DNA of 64,000 nt from Paenibacillus herberti (GTDB lineage: Bacteria > Bacillota > Bacilli > Paenibacillales > Paenibacillaceae), in NCBI RefSeq assembly GCF_002233675.1, contig NZ_NMUQ01000003.1:88354-152353 (forward strand). Direction: 5' to 3'. Positions 27,440 through 35,489 of this stretch are shown in pieces; position 1 is the first letter of the stretch; each line of letters opens with the position of its first letter. The position numbers and the translations under genes are program-made. The notes under the pieces are model-generated. The model saw only the letters and a program-made list of their open reading frames with translations, had not been told where the DNA came from and did no database searches.

Positions 27440-27486
27440 AATATATCTTATTATGAATATTCCTGTCAAGGAATATTCATAATAGA
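27440..27486 (-). promoter_or_regulatory. Promoter of the AHSA1 gene with overlapping palindrome
   Basis: On the minus strand TTGACA (27469-27464) is followed at 18 bases by TATATT. The -35 box forms the loop of a perfect 15-bp inverted repeat: TATTATGAATATTCC at 27449-27463 and its complement at 27470-27484. It looks like an ArsR/MarR-type operator. Confidence 0.7.
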
Positions 27487-27657
27487 GTTAGATAAAGTGC
27501 AACACGGCATCTTGCCGGACGAACGAAAAACCGCGTCTCCGATCCTACCTGTACTCACGAGAAAGAACCGATCGATAGCTGCCTTGATCGGTCCTCTTAA
27601 GGTTGTTCCGAGGAGATCAGAGAGGTACATAGCCGCCCACCGTTGGGGCGGGTGGCT

Positions 27658-29163
27658 CTAGACCAGCTCCTTCAACACTCGCCGGAGCGTTTTGCCGGAG
27701 CTGTTTTTCGGCAGCTCCGTGAGAAACTCCACCTGGGTGGGCAGCTTGTATTTAACGAGACTGTTCCGGCAAAAGGCAATAAGCTCCTCGGCGGTCAGCG
27801 ATTCGTCTTTCCGTACGACAAACGCCTTGACCGCCTCGCCGAGCGATTCATCAGGAACGCCGACGACCGCCGCTTCGAACACGCCGGGGTGCTGGTACAG
27901 CACTTCCTCAACCTCGCGCGGATACACATTGAAGCCGCCCACATTGATCATGTCCTTTATACGGTCTACGATGTAAATGTAACCTTCCTCGTCCATCTGA
28001 GCGATGTCGCCCGTATAAAGCCAGCCGTCCCTCAGTGCGGCTGCAGTCGCCTCCGGCATGTTGAAGTAGCCCTGCATGACGTTCGGGCCCTGAACGATGA
28101 GCTCACCGGCAACTCCCGGCGGCAAGTCGTTGCCATCATGATCGACGATCCGATTTTTAACCTGCGGAATGTCTACGCCTACGGAGCCCGGCTTGCGAAC
28201 TCCGCCAAGCGGATTGAACGCTGTGACAGGGGAAGCCTCCGACAAGCCGTAGCCCTCGTAGATGACAACCTGAAACCTCTCCTCAAACTTCTGCAGTATT
28301 TCTACCGGGAGTGATGCTCCACCTGAGGAGCAGAGCCGGACCGTGGTAAAATCGGCAGCCGAAACTCCAGGAACCTGCAGCATATACGTATACATAGTGG
28401 GTACGCCGGAGAACATCGTCGCTTTCTGTTCGCGAATCGCCGTTATGATCTCCACCGGATGGAAACGAGGATGAATGAGAATTGCAGCTCCTACAGCCAG
28501 CAGGGCGTTCAGACAAACGGTCAGGGAGTAAATGTGGAACATCGGCAGCACGGCTACTGCGCGATCTTCCTTGGTCACTTGGAACATGGAGTGAACAGAC
28601 TCCGCATTAGTGGCAAGGTTGCGGTGAGACAGCATCGCGCCCTTTGGCTTACCGGTTGTACCGGAAGTATAGAGAATGACGGCAGTGTCGTCCCCCTTAA
28701 TGTAAGCGGATTCAATAAATCCCGTCCCACTTTGCAAAAGCTGCTCGAAAGAGTTGTCTCCTCCACCAGCGCCGCAATAGATCGAGCCTTGCAGCTCCGG
28801 CAACCGTGGTTGCAGCGCAGCAAACAGTGGCTGTAGCGGTGCCGCAGCGATGGCTGTTTTAGCTCCGCAATTGCCGATAATATAAGCGATTTCGTCCGCT
28901 GTGTAGGTCGGATTGACCGGGACGACAACTGCGCCAAGACGAAGCGCGCCGTACAAGGCAATAATAAATTCCGGGCAATTGCCGAGCAAAAGCACGATTT
29001 TGTCGCCTTTGCCAATGTTCCGCGCAGACAGCCCGGAGGCGAATTGCTCTACCTGATTCATTAGTTCAGTGTAGGTTGTGCTGTTGCCCTGGAATACATA
29101 CGCTTCACGGTCAGGATAGCTGGCCGCGCTGTTTTCCAGTACTTCCACCAGATTCCAGCTCAT
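27658..29163 (-). CDS. Long-chain fatty acid-CoA ligase-like AMP-binding enzyme
   Basis: 501 residues of the ANL superfamily. The P-loop-like A3 motif (VILYTSGTTGKPKGAMLSHR), the A5 region (YEGYGLSEASPV), the A7 Asp (GWLYTGDIAQMDEEGYIYIV) and the catalytic C-terminal Lys (PKNSSGKTLRRVL) are all there. It should activate a carboxylic acid to an acyl-AMP and then an acyl-CoA. AAGGAG precedes ATG 29163. Chain-length preference cannot be read. It stands alone on the minus strand. Confidence 0.9.
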   Translation of the reverse strand: MSWNLVEVLENSAASYPDREAYVFQGNSTTYTELMNQVEQFASGLSARNIGKGDKIVLLLGNCPEFIIALYGALRLGAVVVPVNPTYTADEIAYIIGNCGAKTAIAAAPLQPLFAALQPRLPELQGSIYCGAGGGDNSFEQLLQSGTGFIESAYIKGDDTAVILYTSGTTGKPKGAMLSHRNLATNAESVHSMFQVTKEDRAVAVLPMFHIYSLTVCLNALLAVGAAILIHPRFHPVEIITAIREQKATMFSGVPTMYTYMLQVPGVSAADFTTVRLCSSGGASLPVEILQKFEERFQVVIYEGYGLSEASPVTAFNPLGGVRKPGSVGVDIPQVKNRIVDHDGNDLPPGVAGELIVQGPNVMQGYFNMPEATAAALRDGWLYTGDIAQMDEEGYIYIVDRIKDMINVGGFNVYPREVEEVLYQHPGVFEAAVVGVPDESLGEAVKAFVVRKDESLTAEELIAFCRNSLVKYKLPTQVEFLTELPKNSSGKTLRRVLKELV

Positions 29164-29264
29164 GCATGGTCATCTCCTTTTCCTAAGTTAGGTGCGGGGG
29201 CCATGATGATTCACTATCCATCCTATTCGTGGAATCTGCAGCAAATCCCTACTGGTAATATATA

Positions 29265-29302
29265 GAAAATAAAAATAAGCGAATGGCTGACGCCATCCGC
29301 TT
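29265..29302 (-). terminator. Terminator of the crystallin-like gene pair
   Basis: On the minus strand an 11-bp stem (29302-29292 with 29287-29277, one G-U pair) is followed by ATTTTTATTTT. Confidence 0.8.
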
Positions 29303-29340
29303 ATCGGCTGAACTGGTCGCGATGAATACGATGATTAAGG

Positions 29341-29715
29341 CTAGACTATGCGGAAACCTGCTGGGAGTACGCCTGTGAGGCGAATCAAGCGGACCTGCGC
29401 AACGCTCAGGCGTTGGTTGGAGGAGATAAGGGACTCGACATCTTCGCCGCGAAGCAGATCTTCTAGCTCAGGCAAATTGCGGGCGGGGCCAAGGTAGATG
29501 CGGAAGTTGCCGCGAAAGGCCGTGCGGGTAAACAGGACGAGACAGGCGTTACGATTATCGGATAAGAAGCGGAGGCTTTCAGGGCCATCAAAAATGTTTT
29601 CGAGGTTGCGGATACCAAGGTTTCCACGTCCAATAACGAATTGTCCATTAAAAGATTCATCGGAGAAGAGGGTTAAGCGGGGAAATAAAACTTGGCTTAC
29701 TTTTGCTTGTTCCAT
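29341..29715 (-). CDS. Beta/gamma-crystallin-like small protein A
   Basis: A 124-residue protein without signal peptide. It has repeated Greek-key-like strands: PRLTLFSDESFNGQFVIGRG and ACLVLFTRTAFRGNFRIYLG share the F-x-G-x-F pattern of beta/gamma-crystallin motifs. The C-terminal part is helical (SLISSNQRLSVAQVRLIRLT). AAAGGAAG precedes ATG 29715. A paralogue of the same length lies 72 bases upstream with a conserved leader. Such proteins often bind calcium; the usual N/D-N/D-x-x-S/T-S signature is not clear here. Function is unknown. Confidence 0.65.
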   Translation of the reverse strand: MEQAKVSQVLFPRLTLFSDESFNGQFVIGRGNLGIRNLENIFDGPESLRFLSDNRNACLVLFTRTAFRGNFRIYLGPARNLPELEDLLRGEDVESLISSNQRLSVAQVRLIRLTGVLPAGFRIV

Positions 29716-29787
29716 GCGGGGTATCTTCCTTTCAGATGGGTTATTTCAAAAGAAGTGGTTCAAAGTGATAGACTTCGGGATAGGGAG

Positions 29788-30159
29788 CTAAATCTCCCTG
29801 TCACCTTCAGGAAGCCGTCCTGTGCGGCCAATTTCGCGGACCTGCGCCTGAGTCAGGGGCTGATTGGTGGAAATTAAGGATCTGGCACGATCTCCGGCGA
29901 TCAAATCGTTCAGATCAGCTACATTGTGAACGCCCCCCCGATAGATGCGATAATGGCCGCGGAATCCGGGCTCGGTGAAGACAACGAGCGTAGCACTGGA
30001 GCTCATAGAGAGAAATTGAAGGCTCCTTATATCATCCACGCCATCGCTCGTGTTCTCGATACCGATAGTTCCGCGCATAATACGGCTTTCTCCCGTGTAG
30101 AAAGCGCCGGAATAAACAGTCAGGCGAGGGGAAATTTGATTGGTTTGAATTGGTTTGAT
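29788..30159 (-). CDS. Beta/gamma-crystallin-like small protein B, probable ATC start
   Basis: It is homologous along its length to the neighbouring protein A (PRLTVYSGAFYTGESRIMRG, ATLVVFTEPGFRGHYRIYRG, SLISTNQPLTQAQVREIGRT). The only in-frame ATG is at 30078 and would remove the first quarter of the domain. Codons before it stay open and match protein A up to an ATC at 30159. AAGGAGGG lies 7 bases before that ATC, and the leaders align so that the ATC sits exactly where protein A has ATG. It is either a rare ATC start or a recently inactivated start. Confidence 0.6.
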   Translation of the reverse strand: MKPIQTNQISPRLTVYSGAFYTGESRIMRGTIGIENTSDGVDDIRSLQFLSMSSSATLVVFTEPGFRGHYRIYRGGVHNVADLNDLIAGDRARSLISTNQPLTQAQVREIGRTGRLPEGDREI

Positions 30160-30294
30160 TCGGGGTCCCTCCTTTCATCAGGGGGTTGCTATATTCTATG
30201 AAGCTATTGAAGAAAGGTTCGTAGTTGCGAGTCACGGAGTTAGGAACGGATGGAAAAATAGACTCGCCTGCGAGGGATGCCATTCTTTACAGAC

Positions 30295-30326
30295 GCAAAA
30301 AAAGCTGTCCGCATATGCGAACAGCC
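30295..30326 (-). terminator. Terminator of the NmrA-like gene
   Basis: On the minus strand GGCTGTTCGC pairs with GCGGACAGCT, followed by seven T. Confidence 0.88.
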
Positions 30327-30341
30327 CTCCAAGTTAGGTCA

Positions 30342-30983
30342 TTATTCCGCTTCGCCGACGACGGAGAAACGCTCGTTCCGATGTGCGGCCTGCTCGGCCT
30401 CATCTACAATTGCAATTGCATAATCGGCGTAGCTGATGTAGCTCTGGCCTTTGCTGTTGACGATTAGGCGGTCGCCACCCTTCGTATAGGAACCGGTGCG
30501 TTTGCCAGCAGGATCGAAAAATGCTGCAGGGCTGAGGAAGGTCCAACTGATGCCCTCTTCCTGCTGCAAGTCAGTCAGATTTTGTCCCTGGCTGGAAGCG
30601 GTATGGAGATACTCTTTCGGGAATTCCGCCGTATCCATAACACGAACGCTTTTTGCCTCATCTACATACAGGCTGCCAGCTCCTCCAACGACGATTAACC
30701 GAGTTTCCGGTGCTTCCTTGAGCGCTTTGATCAGCAGACGTCCGGCTTCGATATGCTTCTGCTCCTGTCCGTAAACGGCGCCGAAGGCGTTCACGATTAC
30801 GTCGAATGGCTTCAGATCCGCTCCTGTGAGCTGGAACACTTCCTTCTCAAGGATGTTCAGCGAAAGATTCTTCACTTTGGATGAATCCCGCACAATCGCT
30901 GTTACATGGTGGCCGCGACGCTCAGCCTCATCTGCGATTAAGCTGCCCGCCTTGCCGGTTGCTCCAATAATTCCTATTCTCAT
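30342..30983 (-). CDS. NAD(P)-dependent oxidoreductase, NmrA-like SDR
   Basis: 213 residues of an atypical short-chain dehydrogenase: dinucleotide motif MRIGIIGATGKAGSLIADEA, acidic/basic second strand AIVRDSSKV, the loop DVIVNAFGAVYG, and the end ISYADYAIAIVDEAEQAAHR. It resembles YwnB and related quinone- or redox-linked proteins. AAGGAGG lies 9 bases before ATG 30983. A promoter with an overlapping palindrome lies directly upstream, suggesting control by an HxlR- or MarR-type redox repressor encoded elsewhere. Confidence 0.85.
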   Translation of the reverse strand: MRIGIIGATGKAGSLIADEAERRGHHVTAIVRDSSKVKNLSLNILEKEVFQLTGADLKPFDVIVNAFGAVYGQEQKHIEAGRLLIKALKEAPETRLIVVGGAGSLYVDEAKSVRVMDTAEFPKEYLHTASSQGQNLTDLQQEEGISWTFLSPAAFFDPAGKRTGSYTKGGDRLIVNSKGQSYISYADYAIAIVDEAEQAAHRNERFSVVGEAE

Positions 30984-31043
30984 GTTTGATTGCCTCCTTA
31001 TAGTTTCAAAACTATTATTCCCAAAGCGACATTAAAAAAAGCC

Positions 31044-31084
31044 TTTGTTGTAACCATTATGATTACAACAAAAGCTTTTGTCAA
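31044..31084 (-). promoter_or_regulatory. Promoter with palindromic operator for the NmrA-like gene
   Basis: On the minus strand TTGACA (31084-31079), 17 bases, and CATAAT (31061-31056). The inverted repeat TTTGTTGTAA (31044-31053) and TTACAACAAA (31063-31072) covers the -10 box and most of the spacer. Confidence 0.75.
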
Positions 31085-31096
31085 ACAAATAGAATA

Positions 31097-31807
31097 TCAG
31101 CTCACCCGAATAACCGTATCTCCCACAGCAATTGTTCCTGGCTCCAACACGGAGGCATACAGCCCGAACTTCAAGCCAAATGATTCATTCACGGATCGCA
31201 GCAGCGATGGATCACGCTCCAGGCTTTCTGGATCGCAGGTAATCATCGAGCAGCGCTCGCAAAAGGAATTCACCTGAACCAAGGCATTGCCGATCCGCAG
31301 CTGCGCGCCGATCAGATCGTTTTCGTCCAACTGTGGATCATCCGTTCCAATAAACAGATTCGGTCTGAATCGTAAGGGGTCTACTTCCTTGCCCCATTTT
31401 TCTTTCAGGCGGCGCAGTGAAGCATCGGTTATGAGCAAAATGCTGGCTGCATCGACAGATTTAAGACTATTATCCTCACGTCCGGCCTCGCCTTCAACGC
31501 TCATAGACATGCGAATACCTGTGACCTGCTCCAGCTCTTCCTGCAGCTGACTATCCCAGGAGAAGGAGCCTCCATGAGGCGATTTTACCTTGATGCCTTC
31601 GTCCGTATAGGAGGCTTGATAAAGCAATAGCCCAGGCAGTTTACGGGCTGTATGATAGCTATTCCAGCCTTGCTTGGCCTCATCATAAAAAGAGCAAAAT
31701 CGGTCACCGAGCAAGCCGTAGCTTTCTACAGCTACCTGTTCCAGGCGTTCTCCTCCCATCGATTTGACCGGATAGCGCCAAATCGCTTCCGTTACTCCAA
31801 TCTTCAT
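31097..31807 (-). CDS. MOSC domain protein
   Basis: 236 residues: an N-terminal MOSC beta-barrel (IWRYPVKSMGGERLEQVAVE) followed by the MOSC core with its conserved Cys (VNSFCERCSMITCDPES). The start is ATG 31807, with AGGTGG upstream; the longer frame adds a non-conserved 18 residues. Family knowledge: MOSC proteins handle molybdenum-cofactor-bound sulfur and reduce N-hydroxylated compounds. No molybdenum genes are adjacent. Confidence 0.85.
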   Translation of the reverse strand: MKIGVTEAIWRYPVKSMGGERLEQVAVESYGLLGDRFCSFYDEAKQGWNSYHTARKLPGLLLYQASYTDEGIKVKSPHGGSFSWDSQLQEELEQVTGIRMSMSVEGEAGREDNSLKSVDAASILLITDASLRRLKEKWGKEVDPLRFRPNLFIGTDDPQLDENDLIGAQLRIGNALVQVNSFCERCSMITCDPESLERDPSLLRSVNESFGLKFGLYASVLEPGTIAVGDTVIRVS

Positions 31808-31854
31808 CTGTTGTCCACCTCTTTTTGGCTCAGTATACCGCGAAATATCTCTCG

Positions 31855-31882
31855 TTGACATTCTATAACGGGATGTTATAAT
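31855..31882 (+). promoter_or_regulatory. Promoter of the T-box/trpS unit
   Basis: TTGACA (31855-31860) and TATAAT (31877-31882) with 16 bases between. It overlaps the 5' leader of the divergent MOSC gene. Confidence 0.8.
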
Positions 31883-31904
31883 TTGAATAAATTATTCCAG
31901 CCAT

Positions 31905-32188
31905 ATCCAGATAAGCTATGGAAGGGTGTAGTAACCTGCGGGAGTTGTCTCAGCGAGCCGGCGTTTGGTGTGAGGTCCGGCACAATCGATGCAGGCCAAT
32001 GGTCCCTTCCGCTTCAGTCCGAACCCGGCATCCGCCGGCAGTAGGCGCTGACGGGTCGTTCTGCCGTTATCACGGGAACCGCGTTAGTCGTTTTGACGCG
32101 GATTCAAGGAGCGGCGCATAGCCGAATTTGGGTGGTATCGCGGAGTTACGCACTTCGTCCCTTTGGGGATGAAGTGCGTTTTTTGCGT
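31905..32188 (+). promoter_or_regulatory. T-box leader, tryptophan-specific
   Basis: The T-box signature AATTTGGGTGGTATCGCGG lies at 32125-32143. The terminator hairpin (32148-32161 with 32165-32179) and T run follow. In the stem I region a TGG at 31966-31968 inside GCGTTTGGTGTGAGG is the candidate Trp specifier codon. Uncharged tRNA-Trp should stabilise the antiterminator and switch on trpS. The loop order is as expected, but I have not folded it fully. Confidence 0.9.
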
Positions 32189-32228
32189 TTTCTGGAATTT
32201 ATATTTATATCTTGAGGGAGGGTTAACA

Positions 32229-33218
32229 ATGGCAAACAGAATTGTGTCAGGCATCAAACCAAGTGGCGACCTGAATATTGGTGGATATGGAGGGGCGCTC
32301 AGTCAGTTCATCCAGCTTCAGCAGGACTATGACTGCTTTTTCTTCATCCCGGATCTCCATGCGATCACGGTGCCGCAGCCGCCGGATGTGCTTCAGCGTC
32401 GGACTCGTGATATAGCCGCACTATACCTTGCAGCGGGAATTGATCCCGGCAAATCAGTTCTTTTCCTGCAGTCCCAAGTGCCGGCCCATGCCGAGCTGGG
32501 CTACTTGCTGCAGACGTTAGCGGTTATGGGCGAGCTAGGACGGATGACGCAGTATAAGGACAAATCGGATGGGAAAAGCTCCGTCAGCTCCGCACTATTC
32601 ACGTATCCGGTGTTAATGGCGGCTGACGTTCTGCTCTATCGTACTACCCATGTACCGGTCGGCGACGATCAGCTGCAGCATCTTGAGCTGGCACGAGACT
32701 TGGCGAGACGCTTTAACCAGCGCTTTGGAGTGGAGCTTTTTCTGGCGCCGGAGCCTATTATCGGAATGATCGGCAGCCGCATCATGGGGCTGGATGATCC
32801 TTCGGCCAAGATGAGCAAAAGCAATCCTAACACCAACAGCTGTGTCATGCTGATGGATTCTCCCGAGCTGATCCGCCGAAAATTCGCAAAGGCAGTCACA
32901 GATTCTGAAGGAATTGTTCGTTATGATTGGGAGAGCAAACCTGCGGTAAGCAATCTGGTCGAGATCTATGCTGTGTTCAGCGGATTGAGCGTAGAGGAAA
33001 TTGAACGTCGTTACGATGGCAAAGGCTACAGCAGCTTCAAGAGTGAACTGGTCGATGTAGTTATAGAGAAGCTTGTGCCGCTGCAGGCTCGGTACCATGA
33101 ATGGATCGGTTCCCCGGAGCTAGATCGGATTCTGAAGGAGGGAGCACAGCGGGCCGCTGCGGAGGCGGCCCCGGTGCTTGCTGAAGCCAAACGAGCAATG
33201 GGATTTGCGTCGTTTTGA
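32229..33218 (+). CDS. trpS: Tryptophanyl-tRNA synthetase
   Basis: 329 residues of a class I synthetase: SGIKPSGDLNIGGYGGALSQ carries the HIGH-equivalent region and AKMSKSNPN the KMSKS loop. GGGAGGG precedes ATG 32229. The Trp T-box directly upstream supports both the function and control by tRNA charging. Firmicutes may carry two trpS copies; a T-box-controlled copy is often the inducible one. Confidence 0.95.
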   Translation: MANRIVSGIKPSGDLNIGGYGGALSQFIQLQQDYDCFFFIPDLHAITVPQPPDVLQRRTRDIAALYLAAGIDPGKSVLFLQSQVPAHAELGYLLQTLAVMGELGRMTQYKDKSDGKSSVSSALFTYPVLMAADVLLYRTTHVPVGDDQLQHLELARDLARRFNQRFGVELFLAPEPIIGMIGSRIMGLDDPSAKMSKSNPNTNSCVMLMDSPELIRRKFAKAVTDSEGIVRYDWESKPAVSNLVEIYAVFSGLSVEEIERRYDGKGYSSFKSELVDVVIEKLVPLQARYHEWIGSPELDRILKEGAQRAAAEAAPVLAEAKRAMGFASF

Positions 33219-33347
33219 GTTCGATTACGGGTAGCGCTCATTTTCCGTGTTATTTTGCTGAGCCGGACTGCAGATTTCCCGCTTAATAGGCTATAATGGG
33301 AGAAAAGGGCTTAACCAATGCAATGTGCGGGAGGGAACGACAAAATA

Positions 33348-34298
33348 ATGACGGATAAAGTGAAAATTTTCAGTGGATCTTCCAATATTCCGCTTGCCAA
33401 GAGCATTAGCGATCAACTCGGTATTCCACTTGGCGAGGTGACGCTGAGCCAGTTCGACAACGGGGAGCTGTACGTTTCCTACGGTGAGCCGATCCGTACC
33501 TGCCATATCTTCATCGTGCAGTCATTGTCCGATCCGGTCAACGAGCACTTCATGGAGCTGCTCATTATGATCGATGCTGCGAAACGTGCTTCGGCGAAGA
33601 CGATTAACATTATCATGCCGTATTATGGCTATGCTCGGCAGGAGCGCAAGCGTCATCCACGCGAGGCGATTTCGGCTAAGCTGGTCGCAGACCTGCTGGA
33701 TACCGCAGGTGCTTCTAGGATCATTACGCTTGATCTGCATACTGCGGCGATTCAGGGCTTTTTCAACTTCCCAGTGGATCATCTGACCGCGCTTGACGAG
33801 CTGACTGAATACATCCGCAGCAAAAACATTGAGAACCCTGTTATCGTGTCTCCGGACGCTGGCCGGGCCTCCACGGCGGAAAAGCTGGCCAACTATCTCC
33901 AAGCTCCGTTCGCGATGGTGGTGAGCAATCACGACAACCATACCGGCGAGGAGAAAATGCATGTTATCGGTGATGTGAAGGACAAAACCCCGATCGTAAT
34001 CGAGGATATCATCGATACGGGTCGTACGTTGTTCAACGTCGTTGAGAAGCTGGTCGAGAAGGGCAGCCGCGACGTTGTTGTTGCCGCTACACACGGTCTC
34101 TTTTCTCAGGATGCGCTGGAAGGCCGCTTGAACCATCCGCATATTCGAGAAATTATCGTGACCGACTCGATCCTTCAACAAGCGAGCCGGTCGGAGAAGC
34201 TGACCGTCATCCCGATGGCCAATCTGTTCACCGAAGCGATTCGCTCCAACATCTACGGCGGCTCTATCGCCACGTTGTTTAAGAACCGCGGGATTTAG
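33348..34298 (+). CDS. prs: Ribose-phosphate pyrophosphokinase
   Basis: 316 residues of class I PRPP synthetase. The flexible-loop and phosphate sites are visible: GYARQERKRHPREAISAKLV, DLHTAAIQGFFNFPVDHLTA, SPDAGRASTAEKLANYL and the PRPP loop VVIEDIIDTGRT. GGGAGGGA precedes ATG 33348; upstream codons add nothing conserved. It makes PRPP from ribose 5-phosphate and ATP for nucleotide, His and Trp synthesis. It is not in the usual gcaD-prs setting, so it may be a second copy. Confidence 0.93.
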   Translation: MTDKVKIFSGSSNIPLAKSISDQLGIPLGEVTLSQFDNGELYVSYGEPIRTCHIFIVQSLSDPVNEHFMELLIMIDAAKRASAKTINIIMPYYGYARQERKRHPREAISAKLVADLLDTAGASRIITLDLHTAAIQGFFNFPVDHLTALDELTEYIRSKNIENPVIVSPDAGRASTAEKLANYLQAPFAMVVSNHDNHTGEEKMHVIGDVKDKTPIVIEDIIDTGRTLFNVVEKLVEKGSRDVVVAATHGLFSQDALEGRLNHPHIREIIVTDSILQQASRSEKLTVIPMANLFTEAIRSNIYGGSIATLFKNRGI

Positions 34299-34393
34299 AT
34301 ATTGTGGAAGTCTGCGTGCCCCGGGGGGCCGCAGTGAACGGAATAAACTCCGTTGACATCACATCAGAGAAGGAATAAAATAATGGTAATAGA

Positions 34394-34436
34394 TCCCACC
34401 CGCGCCTCTTAACAATGCGAAAATAGGGTGGGACAT
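34394..34436 (+). terminator. Possible terminator after prs
   Basis: TCCCACCC pairs with GGGTGGGA across a 24-base loop and is followed by CATTTTATTTTA. The long loop lowers confidence. Confidence 0.5.
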
Positions 34437-34611
34437 TTTATTTTAGGGAGACTTTATATGACTAACTCGCCCCCAACCATTTTAGTAATTCTAATAAACA
34501 TTTAAACTTCATAAAACCTCATAAAAGATTTGAATAAGATTATTGATAAATCGTTACTACTTAGGTACCTCTAAATTTAGCTAGGGCGCACTATTCGGAT
34601 GACCGGATCCC

Positions 34612-34711
34612 GTTTGACAACAACAAGCGAAGCAAGAAATCAAGCGAAGCGAGAAACTAAGTGAAGCGAGAACCCAAGCGAAGCGAGACTTGTGATTGGC
34701 TGTTGTCAAAC
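34612..34711. repeat. Four 17-bp repeats inside an 11-bp inverted repeat
   Basis: Units of the form AAGCGAAGCGAGAAACT begin at 34625, 34642, 34659 and 34676, exactly 17 bp apart. They are bracketed by GTTTGACAACA (34612-34622) and its complement TGTTGTCAAAC (34701-34711). The whole could fold into one large hairpin with the repeats in the loop. No gene is seen here. Confidence 0.8.
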
Positions 34712-34783
34712 AGAAGGTTTCCGGGAGTTTTCGAACGACGGAAGGAGCCCGGCAATTCGCTCGAATGCGCAGTTTGGTTTCGA

Positions 34784-34874
34784 CGATCATGAAGCAGTAT
34801 CAGGAGCTGCTCCCTTCGCTTGTCTCAGCGATCATGAAGCAGTAGCAAGGAGCTGCTCCCTTCGCCTGTTTCAG
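34784..34874 (+). repeat. Tandem duplication of a 45-bp unit
   Basis: Copies at 34784-34827 and 34829-34874 both read CGATCATGAAGCAGTA followed by AGGAGCTGCTCCCTTCGC, with a few differences. Noncoding as far as I can see. Confidence 0.8.
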
Positions 34875-34951
34875 CCTTGTCGGGGCAACTGCGGCTTAAA
34901 TAGGCCTAAGTCGTAACCAAGTCAGTCTCCTATTGATGTGGTCATGCACAA

Positions 34952-35129
34952 TTTGTATGATTTTTCACTCAACATGCATTCGGGCCGTGCTGATTTCTTG
35001 GATTTTGTACGATAAATCATTCAAAATGGCTGGGCATAGGCGACGAAAGCTGAGCTTTGTATGTTTTATCACACAAAGTATTGAAAAGAGGCGGCTATAA
35101 ACCGAATTTTATACGATAAATCGTACAAA
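34952..35129. repeat. Four 22-bp palindromes at exact 52-bp spacing
   Basis: Imperfect palindromes of half-site TTTGTAYGAT start at 34952, 35004, 35056 and 35108. Twelve of 22 positions are invariant. The 30-bp stretches between are largely unlike each other, apart from a shared ACGAAAGCYGAG after copies 2 and 4. It lies in a gene-free tract. Confidence 0.8.
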
Positions 35130-35189
35130 AAAAGTTGCGTTGCGCACGAAAGCCGAGTTCAAACCCTATTTAATTCAAATCGAGAGGAG

Positions 35190-35401
35190 AAGCACGCCCC
35201 GATAAATCTAAAGATCTATTTATACAAAACCGCTGTGCTCATTACAGTCGCCTTTATGACCATCCATTGAGTATTAAGCCCAAATTGTTTCATAAAGGCT
35301 CAATAACACGTGAAGATTGGACAGGTTGGGTAATAAAACTTGCAGCACTTGAAAAATATCCAGAAGTGGACGTCAATAGAATTGGTTTCCCATCGAATTA
35401 G
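35190..35401 (+). pseudogene. Abi_2-family C-terminal fragment
   Basis: The frame reads LFIQNRCAHYSRLYD, a form of the R..CAH..RL motif of Abi_2 (AbiD/F-like) abortive-infection proteins, and ends with LAALEKYPEVDVNRIGFPSN, as those proteins do. There is no start codon or upstream two thirds of the protein. It is a remnant of a phage-defence gene, directly after the palindrome array. Confidence 0.65.
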
Positions 35402-35416
35402 GAAAAACTTTTGCTC

Positions 35417-35446
35417 AAACCCTAACTTGTTTAGGGTTTTTCTTTT
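35417..35446 (+). terminator. Terminator after the Abi_2 fragment
   Basis: AAACCCTAA pairs with TTAGGGTTT around CTTGT, followed by TTCTTTT. Confidence 0.85.
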
Positions 35447-35489
35447 AGGCTAGTAACAGCTTAGTCAAAAAAAGAAGGGAGACGAGGCC

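Noticed and set aside
34952..35129. CRISPR array reading of the 52-bp periodic palindromes.
   Set aside because: Only 12 of 22 repeat positions are invariant, part of the interval sequence is shared, and no cas gene is present.
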